This document shows positions 1-5,149 of a stretch of DNA of 5,258 bases, piece by piece. The notes under the pieces were generated by a model. It was given only the letters and a program-made list of their open reading frames with translations. It made no database searches and was not told where the DNA came from. The position numbers were made by a program, and so were the translations under genes. Each line of letters opens with the position of its first letter. Position 1 is the stretch's first letter. This stretch comes from Methylobacter sp. Lineage in GTDB: Bacteria; Pseudomonadota; Gammaproteobacteria; Methylococcales; Methylomonadaceae. The stretch lies in contig PMJA01000162.1 in NCBI GenBank assembly GCA_003158415.1, positions 13,465-18,722 of the forward strand. The letters are read 5' to 3'.

Positions 1-782
1 TCGGTCACATGCGGCTCTATGAGCTGGTACATGAGCTGGTGCATTTTTGGACTGCCAGCTATCACATTGCCTGATTCCAGATAGTTGTCGTTAAAAGAAA
101 AATCGGTGATAACGCCGCCCGCCTCTTTTATTAACAAGATGCCCGCAGCCATATCCCATTCCATCACCCCGATCTCCCAAAAACCGTCCAGGCGACCGGC
201 GGCAACGTAAGCCAAATCCAGCGCGGCCGCACCGGCGCGGCGTATCCCCGCACATTCCGTGGTTAACGCCCGGAACATGCCCAAATAAGCATCCAGATGT
301 TTATCTGTTTTAAACGGAAAACCGGTGCCGATTAATGCGCCTTTTAAAGTGTTTTGATTAGTGACTCTGAGGCGACGATTATTTAACATGGCCCCGCCGC
401 CACGTTTGGCAGTAAATAATTCATCACGTAGCGGATCATAAACGACGGCAACTTCCAGCTTGCCTTTATGTTTTAAGGCAATAGAAACGGCATACTGGGG
501 AAATCCATGCAAAAAATTGGTCGTGCCGTCCAGAGGATCAATCACCCAGACAAAATCATTGCCCGGATGCTCGCCGCTTTCTTCCGCGAGTATGGCGTGT
601 TCAGGATAGGCCGCCTTGATAATGCTGATAATTTCCCGCTCGGCCATACGGTCAACTTCGCTAGCATAATCATTTTTACCTTTTTGATCAATATGCAGGC
701 GGCCGACATTATCAGCTGAGCGCAAGATCAAGTCGCCCGCGCTGCGTGCGGCACGGACGGCAATATTTAACATGGGTTGCAT
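1..782 (-). CDS. suhB: SuhB, inositol-1-monophosphatase family protein (C-terminus cut by window edge)
   Basis: Mg2+-dependent inositol monophosphatase family phosphatase. In E. coli SuhB hydrolyses inositol-1-phosphate and also acts as an RNA polymerase/Nus-factor partner in rRNA antitermination; that second role here is inferred from homology. Reading leftwards from the ATG at 782 gives 260 open codons without a stop. The start MQPMLNIAVRAARSAGDLIL matches the E. coli N-terminus (MHPMLNIAVRAAR), so this ATG is preferred over the in-frame one at 773. Metal-site motifs are intact: EES around residues 67-69, the signature IDPLDGTTNF at 81-90 (D82, D85, T87), and EWDMAAG with D210. E. coli SuhB is about 267 aa, so only a few residues are missing beyond position 1. 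There is no clear Shine-Dalgarno sequence before the ATG. It is divergent from trmJ, the same arrangement as in E. coli. A 12-base tandem duplication lies near the 3' end (19-42). Confidence 0.96.
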   Translation of the reverse strand, partial: MQPMLNIAVRAARSAGDLILRSADNVGRLHIDQKGKNDYASEVDRMAEREIISIIKAAYPEHAILAEESGEHPGNDFVWVIDPLDGTTNFLHGFPQYAVSIALKHKGKLEVAVVYDPLRDELFTAKRGGGAMLNNRRLRVTNQNTLKGALIGTGFPFKTDKHLDAYLGMFRALTTECAGIRRAGAAALDLAYVAAGRLDGFWEIGVMEWDMAAGILLIKEAGGVITDFSFNDNYLESGNVIAGSPKMHQLMYQLIEPHVT

Positions 783-814
783 AGGCGAATTTTCAATGAG
801 CGATAAAACGCACA

Positions 815-823
815 ATGATAGCA
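815..823 (-). promoter_or_regulatory. Candidate extended -10 promoter element for suhB
   Basis: Read on the minus strand, the spacer between suhB and trmJ contains TGC-TATCAT: a -10-like hexamer (815-820) preceded by the TGn extension (821-823), about 33 bases before the suhB ATG. No good -35 hexamer lies 16-18 bases upstream, which is tolerated by extended -10 promoters. This is a motif match by eye only. I see no equally convincing promoter for trmJ on the plus strand in the same spacer. Confidence 0.35.
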
Positions 824-869
824 AATATTTTGGTAAACTTGGCTTATTTTTAACCTGGGGACGACACCG

Positions 870-1598
870 TTGCTGTCACATATAAAAATTGTTCTGGTCG
901 AAACTACGCATCCCGGAAATATCGGCGCAGTTGCCCGCGCCATGAAAAACATGAACATGACTAAGCTACGGCTGGTTGCGCCTAAAATTTTTCCCAACGC
1001 CGAGGCCACATCCAGAGCTTGCGGCGCTGATGATATTCTAGCGCAGGCCCACATCTTCCAAAGCTTACAGGAAGCCGTTGCCGATTGCCAACTGGTCATC
1101 GGCGCCAGCGCCCGGTCCAGAACCATTAGTTGGCCGGAAATATCTCCCCGCGACTGCGCCGAGCAAGTCGTGATTAATGAACCTGACAAAAAAGTAGCCA
1201 TTGTTTTTGGCCGGGAAAATTCCGGTTTAAAAAATCATGAACTGGATTTATGTCACTACTTGCTGCGCATTCCCTGCAACAGCGCCTACAGCTCCTTAAA
1301 TATCGCCGCCGCCGTACAAGTCGTTTGTTATGAATTATTCGTTGCGGCAGGCATGCAAAAAGCCGTGGCTATAGGCGATAAAGATAAAAACCCGAAAGCG
1401 ACAGCCCTGCAAATGGACTCTTTTTACACACACTTATATCAAGCCTTAACGGATATAGGCTTTATGCACCCGGATAAATCAAACTCCATCATGCGCCGTT
1501 TGCGGCGGATTTATAACCGGATACAACTGGATACCAAAGAGCTGGACATACTCAGGGGGATTTTAAGAATGTCCCAGGACAATCAAAAAAACAAATGA
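870..1598 (+). CDS. trmJ: TrmJ, tRNA (cytidine/uridine-32-2'-O)-methyltransferase
   Basis: SPOUT-class, SAM-dependent enzyme that 2'-O-methylates position 32 in the anticodon loop of tRNAs. The 242-aa product is close to the E. coli length (246). The three SPOUT motifs are visible: VLVETTHPGNIGAVARAMK at residues 8-26 (N17, R23), IVFGRENSGL at 111-120, and YSSLNIAAAVQ at 140-150. These form the trefoil-knot cofactor site. The C-terminal helical part ends in LRRIYNR...ELDILRGIL (210-232), matching the E. coli tail. The start is TTG at 870: residues MLSHIKIVLVET align with E. coli MLQNIRIVLVET, and GGGGA (857-861) gives a Shine-Dalgarno at good spacing. It lies directly upstream of iscR, as in enterics, but 97 bases and a separate promoter intervene, so iscR is probably its own unit. 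No terminator is visible after its stop. Confidence 0.96.
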   Translation: MLSHIKIVLVETTHPGNIGAVARAMKNMNMTKLRLVAPKIFPNAEATSRACGADDILAQAHIFQSLQEAVADCQLVIGASARSRTISWPEISPRDCAEQVVINEPDKKVAIVFGRENSGLKNHELDLCHYLLRIPCNSAYSSLNIAAAVQVVCYELFVAAGMQKAVAIGDKDKNPKATALQMDSFYTHLYQALTDIGFMHPDKSNSIMRRLRRIYNRIQLDTKELDILRGILRMSQDNQKNK

Positions 1599-1627
1599 TT
1601 ACAGCCACTTGAACTATCTATCCGTAT

Positions 1628-1653
1628 AAATGTTGACTATTTTGCTAGGTTAA
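1628..1653 (+). promoter_or_regulatory. Candidate type 1 IscR operator overlapping the iscR promoter
   Basis: The stretch from 1628 to 1653 resembles the type 1 IscR box (left half ATASYYGACT, AT-rich centre, right half AGTCRRSTAT). The left half is good, with TTGACT shared with the -35 element, and the centre ATTTT fits. The right half GCTAGGTTAA is degenerate. A second GGTTAAGTAT (1647-1656) fits the right half better but is shifted 4 bases outwards. Position over the -35 and spacer is what autorepression by [2Fe-2S]-IscR would need. Known in E. coli; inferred here. Confidence 0.5.
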
Positions 1654-1660
1654 GTATAGT
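1633..1660 (+). promoter_or_regulatory. Probable sigma-70 promoter of iscR operon
   Basis: TTGACT (1633-1638) as -35 and TATAGT (1655-1660) as -10, separated by 16 bases, lie about 36 bases upstream of the iscR ATG. Both hexamers differ from consensus at one position. This is the strongest promoter-like pair in the window and it sits where the E. coli PiscR would be. Confidence 0.65.
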
Positions 1661-1695
1661 AACCTTAATTACTTACTTATTTAAGGGATTTTCTC

Positions 1696-2196
1696 ATGCG
1701 CTTAACAACTAAAGGCCGTTATGCTGTAACGGCAATGCTCGATCTGGCTTTCCATAGTGAAATAAAACCCGTGACCTTAACCGATATTGCGGCCCGCCAG
1801 ACTATTTCCCTGTCTTATTTGGAACAATTATTTGCACGCTTACGTCGCGCCAACATGGTAAAAGGCATACGCGGCCCAGGCGGCGGCTATACACTGGCAG
1901 GCCAAGCCCACGACATTAATATTGCCGACATTATTGCCGCTGTCGATGAGCCGCTTGAGGCCACTAAATGCGGCGGTGAAGCCAATTGTCAAAAAGAGCA
2001 GGCCTGTTTAACCCACGATTTATGGATGGGCTTGAGCGACCAAATCAGGGATTATTTAAAAGGCATCACCCTGGCTCATCTTTTAGAAAAACATCACGTC
2101 AAGGAAGTTGCCAAAAGACAGGACATGGAAGCATCTCAAGTTGTTGAAGTACATCGCCATACGGAATTAATAGCCAATCTGAATGAGTTACTTTGA
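1696..2196 (+). CDS. iscR: IscR, Rrf2-family [2Fe-2S]-sensing transcriptional regulator
   Basis: Cytoplasmic DNA-binding regulator of Fe-S cluster biogenesis. The 166-aa product (E. coli 162) opens MRLTTKGRYAVTAMLDLA, the Rrf2 winged helix-turn-helix, with recognition-helix segment ISLSYLEQLFARLRR (37-51) and wing RGPGGGYTL (59-67). All cluster ligands are present at the E. coli positions: C92, C98, C104 and H107, in KCGGEANCQKEQACLTH. It can therefore be expected to switch between holo- and apo-forms. The ATG has a good Shine-Dalgarno, AAGGGA (1683-1688). It is first in the operon and its 3' end overlaps the desulfurase start by 14 bases, which suggests translational coupling. The C-terminal extension past about residue 135 is poorly conserved in the family. 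In E. coli, IscR maturation depends on IscU-made clusters; no iscU is seen here, so the cluster source is an open question. Confidence 0.97.
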   Translation: MRLTTKGRYAVTAMLDLAFHSEIKPVTLTDIAARQTISLSYLEQLFARLRRANMVKGIRGPGGGYTLAGQAHDINIADIIAAVDEPLEATKCGGEANCQKEQACLTHDLWMGLSDQIRDYLKGITLAHLLEKHHVKEVAKRQDMEASQVVEVHRHTELIANLNELL

Positions 2197-3292
2197 TCAC
2201 AATGCCACCACACCCGTCGATGATCGGGTGTTGGCGGCAATGCTGCCGTTTCTGACCTCCTTTTACGGCAACCCTTCCAGCTTATACCGTCAGGGCAGAA
2301 TCGTCCGTAGCGCCATTGATACCGCCCGCGAACACGTCGCGGCGCTGGTCGACGCCCCGGCCTCGCAAATCATTTTTACCAGCGGCGGCACCGAGTCGAA
2401 TAATCTGGCATTAGCCGCCTTAGCTCCCCAAGGCAAACTGGCCATTTCCGCCATTGAACATCCCTCCATCACTGAACCTGCGCTACGCTTAAAAAGCCTG
2501 GGCGCGCAGCTAAGCATCATTGATGTCGATGCCGACGGACTTGTCACACCGGCAGCTATTGATCAGTTGATTAAAGCAAAGCCGGATCTGGTTTCGATCA
2601 TGCTGGCAAACAATGAAACCGGGATCATCCAAAACTTGGCGCCTGTTGCCCGGCAGCTAAGCGCCAACGGCATCCGCGTTCATACCGATGCCGTACAGGC
2701 ATTGGGTAAAATTCCGGTATCATTTAAGCAATTGGGCGTACAGTTGATGTCGCTATCCAGTCACAAGCTCTACGGCCCTAAAGGCTGCGGCGCACTGGTC
2801 TTTGAAAAAGGCGTGGCGATAACCCCGCTCCTGCTGGGCGGCGAACAGGAACAGGGACTCAGGGCAGGCACTGAAAATGTCGCCGCCATCGTCGGCTTCG
2901 GCAAAGCGGCGGAACTTGCCAAGACGGAACTTGCCCAACGTAGCGCACAACTGCTGGCTTTAAGAAAACTGCTGGAGGAAGGCTTAAGCACCCTCCCCGG
3001 CTTAAGCATTTTTGCAGAACAGGCTAACCGGTTGCCGAATACCATCCAGTTTGGCATTCCGAATATTGATGGCGAAATGCTGCTGATGAAACTGGATCAA
3101 AAAGGCGTTGCTGTTTCCAGCGGCTCGGCCTGCGCCAGCGGCGGCGCCGCACCCAGTCCGGTGCTCACGGCCATGGGTGTGGAAGCCGGTCTTGCCAAAA
3201 GCGCCATCCGCATCAGTTTGGGGCTTACCAATACTGAAGCTGAAATTTTCGAATTTATTAATCTATTAAAAGTCTTGGTTTGCCAAGCATAA
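2183..3292 (+). CDS. Group I (IscS/NifS-like) cysteine desulfurase, short form
   Basis: PLP-dependent enzyme converting L-cysteine to alanine plus protein-bound persulfide for Fe-S assembly and other thio-transfers. Landmarks: [10 protein letters not shown] (4-13); GGTESNN (68-74); H93 in IEHPS, stacking on PLP; NNETG (143-147); D169 and Q172 in HTDAVQ; PLP lysine K195 in [16 protein letters not shown] (227-232); catalytic C317 in [10 protein letters not shown], a group I loop rather than the SufS RxGHHC type. It is 369 aa against 404 for E. coli IscS: only 52 residues follow the catalytic Cys versus 76 in IscS, so the tail after IRISLG...LLKVL that docks IscU in IscS is missing. The ATG lies inside iscR with no good Shine-Dalgarno, consistent with coupling. 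iscA follows after 10 bases. I do not assign iscS because of the short tail and missing iscU; a NifS/IscS2-type paralogue is equally possible. Confidence 0.94.
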   Translation: MSYFDHNATTPVDDRVLAAMLPFLTSFYGNPSSLYRQGRIVRSAIDTAREHVAALVDAPASQIIFTSGGTESNNLALAALAPQGKLAISAIEHPSITEPALRLKSLGAQLSIIDVDADGLVTPAAIDQLIKAKPDLVSIMLANNETGIIQNLAPVARQLSANGIRVHTDAVQALGKIPVSFKQLGVQLMSLSSHKLYGPKGCGALVFEKGVAITPLLLGGEQEQGLRAGTENVAAIVGFGKAAELAKTELAQRSAQLLALRKLLEEGLSTLPGLSIFAEQANRLPNTIQFGIPNIDGEMLLMKLDQKGVAVSSGSACASGGAAPSPVLTAMGVEAGLAKSAIRISLGLTNTEAEIFEFINLLKVLVCQA

Positions 3293-3302
3293 AGAGGGTG
3301 TT

Positions 3303-3629
3303 ATGTCTGTTACATTAACTGAAAGTGCGGCGCGTCAAATTAAAAAACAGCTGGAAAAACGCGGCAATGGGATCGGTTTAAAATTGGGCGTAAAAAAATC
3401 CGGCTGTTCGGGTTATGCCTATGTGCTGGACTACGCCGATACGTTGAGTGAAAATGATGAGGTATTTGAAGGTTTCGGCGTTAAAGTCATCGTACCGGGT
3501 AGCGACCTGGAATTGGTTGACGGCATAGAACTGGATTACCGCAAAGAAGGTATCAACGAGGCTTTCAAGTTCAACAACCCCAATGTTAAAGGCACCTGCG
3601 GCTGCGGGGAAAGTTTTTCTGTAGGGTAA
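3303..3629 (+). CDS. iscA: IscA, A-type iron-sulfur carrier
   Basis: Small HesB/IscA-family protein that receives and delivers [2Fe-2S]/[4Fe-4S] clusters or iron to apoproteins in the cytoplasm. The 108-aa product (E. coli IscA 107) keeps the three cluster-binding cysteines at the same positions: C35 in [10 protein letters not shown], and C99 and C101 in GTCGCGESF. The start [13 protein letters not shown] and the segment [16 protein letters not shown] are characteristic of IscA rather than ErpA or SufA. The ATG follows the desulfurase stop by 10 bases, with GAGGGTG (3294-3300) as Shine-Dalgarno, so it is the last gene of the iscR operon here. The usual next genes hscB, hscA and fdx are not present. 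The following 100 bases lead into an unrelated accessory gene. Confidence 0.96.
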   Translation: MSVTLTESAARQIKKQLEKRGNGIGLKLGVKKSGCSGYAYVLDYADTLSENDEVFEGFGVKVIVPGSDLELVDGIELDYRKEGINEAFKFNNPNVKGTCGCGESFSVG

Positions 3630-3668
3630 GGATACTGCATTCCTGGCGAAAAATCGTCGACTGGACTG

Positions 3669-3711
3669 TTAAGCCCTGTAATTTATAAGCCTTTCAGGTA
3701 ACATGGCTTAA
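3669..3711. repeat. Inverted repeat between iscA and the HicB-like gene
   Basis: TTAAGCC (3669-3675) and GGCTTAA (3705-3711) are perfect inverted arms; CTG (3676-3678) and CAG (3695-3697) could extend the stem around a 7-base bulge. TAAGCC recurs at 3686-3691 and could pair with the same right arm in an alternative fold. No T-run follows on either strand, so it is not a good intrinsic terminator. An operator for the antitoxin-like gene or a weak 3' end for the isc transcript are both possible. Confidence 0.35.
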
Positions 3712-3730
3712 ATAAAACAAGGAATAAAGC

Positions 3731-3931
3731 GTGAATGAAATTATATTTTTAATCGAGGATGCGCCCGAAGGCGGTTTTACAGCAAAAGCTTTGGACGCGG
3801 CTATCTTTACCGAAGCCGATGATATAAATGATTTACATCACAAAGTTCGCGATGCGGTGGACTGTCATTTTGAACCGTCAAATAAACCTAAACAATTAAT
3901 ATGTATGAGCAAGATCTTGAAAGCATCCTAG
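3731..3931 (+). CDS. HicB-like (DUF1902-type) orphan antitoxin homologue with aberrant C-terminus
   Basis: A 66-aa protein starting at GTG (3731), with AAGGA (3719-3723) as Shine-Dalgarno. The segment NEIIFLIEDAPEGGFTAKAL, followed by IFTEADDINDLHHKVRDAVDCHF, is typical of the small HicB-fold proteins often mislabelled as a 2-oxoisovalerate dehydrogenase subunit, which are commonly paired with a HicA toxin. From memory, family members usually continue after the Pro-Lys with a strand resembling LIRLHFVRDEVL. Here the frame instead runs QLICMSKILKAS and stops inside the next gene. This suggests that the true 3' end was lost at about 3886-3900 and the reading frame now ends in foreign sequence. 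No HicA gene lies on either side. It overlaps the nuclease gene by 31 bases in a different frame. Antitoxin function is inference; the fold call is fairly safe. Confidence 0.75.
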   Translation: MNEIIFLIEDAPEGGFTAKALDAAIFTEADDINDLHHKVRDAVDCHFEPSNKPKQLICMSKILKAS

Positions 3932-4734
3932 CTAGGTATTCTGAATTAATAGAGGTCGGCCTGTTACTTGAAGGAAGGCAAATTTCTATCAATGGCAAGC
4001 GCATCGATTTACTGTTCAAAGATAAGCGTGGGGGACGATTGATCGTAGAAGTGAAGAGAGGTACGGTTCTACGTAAAGATATTGGGCAGTTAATGGATTA
4101 TGAAGGCGAGCTATTATTTCCTAATGATCCTACCATCAGGGTCATGCTCATTGGAAATCATGTGCCTCCAAGCTTTGGGCGCTCATTGGATCACCACGGA
4201 CTCGAGTGGAGAGCATTTTCAGTTGCTTATCTCATCGAATTTCTTAAGCAAAAAGACGATAACGAATTTCTTCTGTATTTCTCTAGCGAAGAAGAGCAGC
4301 AAAAAACTGTCGGCAAGCCAATAAAGGAACTGAAACTACCGCAGATTAAGGTTTTGAGTAGTTCATCCAGCGAAAAAATATGGGACAAAGTTCGAAAAGT
4401 TTTTGATCCCAGCCGTTTTGGGGAGACCCTGACGGGAAAGCAGATCAAAGACATGATTGAGGCCGCATACCCAGAGACCAACAGAGATAGCGTAATACCT
4501 TCAGATTACTGCTACAACAAGGTCAATAAAGACATTAGATCGTGCAAATTCTATTACTTTGAATATCTCAGAGATGTTCGGCGTGGTGATCCACAATATA
4601 AAGTTTTAGGTGCGGATTTCGATTATGAGGGTCATATATATTGGAACGACGAGATCGTCGGTGAATGGATAAAAGGAAAAAAAGAACCTCACAAAGGGGA
4701 AAAGTGGCAAGAGTGGTCAAGTAAATCGAAATAA
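3901..4734 (+). CDS. NucS-like PD-(D/E)XK nuclease-fold protein with extra C-terminal domain
   Basis: 277 aa. Residues 1-115 resemble the DUF91/EndoMS-NucS nuclease domain: RQISINGKRIDLLFKD (26-41, D36), LIVEVKRG (47-54, E50 and K52) and IGQLMDYEGE (61-70, Q63) give the D-ExK-Q active-site pattern. VMLIGNHVPPSFGRSLDHHGLEW (81-103) is typical of this subgroup. A polar linker rich in Glu and Ser (128-158) leads to a second domain (about 158-260) with LTGKQI, SVIPSDYCYN and FDYEGHIYW. I recall this domain from restriction-like proteins (possibly DUF7225), but I am not certain. DNA cleavage is predicted, not shown. The ATG has no Shine-Dalgarno and an in-frame stop lies at 3889-3891, so initiation may depend on reading through the overlapping HicB-like gene. 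GC is about 41-42% by hand count, against about 57% in sampled lines of the desulfurase gene, which supports acquisition by transfer. No methylase or helicase partner is visible. Confidence 0.8.
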   Translation: MYEQDLESILARYSELIEVGLLLEGRQISINGKRIDLLFKDKRGGRLIVEVKRGTVLRKDIGQLMDYEGELLFPNDPTIRVMLIGNHVPPSFGRSLDHHGLEWRAFSVAYLIEFLKQKDDNEFLLYFSSEEEQQKTVGKPIKELKLPQIKVLSSSSSEKIWDKVRKVFDPSRFGETLTGKQIKDMIEAAYPETNRDSVIPSDYCYNKVNKDIRSCKFYYFEYLRDVRRGDPQYKVLGADFDYEGHIYWNDEIVGEWIKGKKEPHKGEKWQEWSSKSK

Positions 4735-4746
4735 ACTGAGGTAAAG

Positions 4747-4824
4747 ATGAAACTATACCTTGCTGACACATTCACTAGCCAAGTAGTATGTGCAACGCTT
4801 TTCTGCCCACCGTTTTATCAGTAA
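4747..4824 (+). CDS. Possible 25-codon open frame, perhaps an N-terminal gene fragment
   Basis: ATG at 4747 begins 12 bases after the nuclease stop, with TGAGG (4737-4741) as a usable Shine-Dalgarno, and encodes MKLYLADTFTSQVVCATLFC followed by PPFYQ and TAA. The first eight residues look like a normal gene start, while the rest does not look like a conserved protein. It could be the start of a gene whose remainder was deleted at a junction near 4775-4800, or a chance frame. I do not recognise it. Confidence 0.3.
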   Translation: MKLYLADTFTSQVVCATLFCPPFYQ

Positions 4825-4850
4825 ATGGCGAGCAAAAGATAAAGCCATTT
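4823..4850. repeat. 7-bp inverted repeat upstream of the antitoxin-like gene
   Basis: AAATGGC (4823-4829) and GCCATTT (4844-4850) are perfect inverted arms around a 14-base A-rich loop, 64 bases upstream of the small gene at 4914. No T-run follows, so it is not a terminator. Antitoxins often bind such palindromes upstream of their own genes, but chance occurrence is not excluded. The remaining sequence of the 179-base gap 4735-4913 holds nothing else I can name. Confidence 0.3.
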
Positions 4851-4913
4851 GACGGCTCTACAAATGCACGCGGTTTTTAACCTTAAAAATTCGATATTAA
4901 CTGTTGGAGTAAG

Positions 4914-5117
4914 ATGATGAGCAACATTCAAGCCTTTGAAATGGCTGCTTCACAACTGCCTGACAACGAAACTCTTGCACAATCAGAATGTTTTGAAGAG
5001 TTTGCGGCTGATCAGTGGGATAAAAAAATCGAGGCTGATATTTTGTCCGGTCGCCTGGATGCTGCCGGTAAACATGCTGATGATGAATTTCTCGCTGGTA
5101 ACGCAAGCCCGCTTTGA
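4914..5117 (+). CDS. Small acidic protein, probable orphan antitoxin of a RelE/ParE-type system
   Basis: 67 aa, rich in Asp and Glu, no membrane segment. The C-terminal half, FAADQWDKKIEADILSGRLD followed by a helix and FLAGNASPL, fits a pattern I associate with small proteins encoded just upstream of RelE/ParE-like toxins (W-D-x-x-I-E-x-D-x-x-x-G-x-L-D ... A-G-x-x-x-P-L). That association is from memory and was not searched. Two tandem ATGs exist (4914, 4917); GGAG at 4906-4909 is 4 or 7 bases away, so the second may be the real start. The expected toxin gene is missing: only 32 bases separate the stop from hisB. The protein may be a solitary regulator, a relic, or unrelated. A DNA-binding domain is not evident. 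Confidence 0.65.
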   Translation: MMSNIQAFEMAASQLPDNETLAQSECFEEFAADQWDKKIEADILSGRLDAAGKHADDEFLAGNASPL

Positions 5118-5149
5118 CCCTATTTTGATCACCCACACTATTTAAAAAA

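Noticed and set aside
507..719. A 70-codon plus-strand open frame within suhB
   Set aside because: It lies fully antisense to the conserved IDPLDGTTNF region of suhB and has no ribosome site of note.
767..1201. A 144-codon open frame on the minus strand spanning the suhB-trmJ spacer and the trmJ start
   Set aside because: It is antisense to trmJ, overlaps the true suhB start in another frame, and its translation has no recognisable motif; trmJ explains the coding signal.
3666..3711. GTTAAGC and GCTTAAA arms resembling integron attC core sites
   Set aside because: The arms are in inside-out order relative to an attC site, one lacks the terminal C, and no cassette array or integrase is visible.
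3669..3720. Possible intrinsic terminator for the isc operon
   Set aside because: The stem is bulged and AT-rich, and neither strand has a T-run after it.
4568..4771. A minus-strand open frame over the nuclease 3' end
   Set aside because: It is antisense to the conserved C-terminal domain, with no recognisable product.
4936..5145. A 69-codon plus-strand open frame overlapping the small gene at 4914
   Set aside because: It is an out-of-frame shadow: the frame starting at 4914 has the ribosome site and the antitoxin-like pattern.
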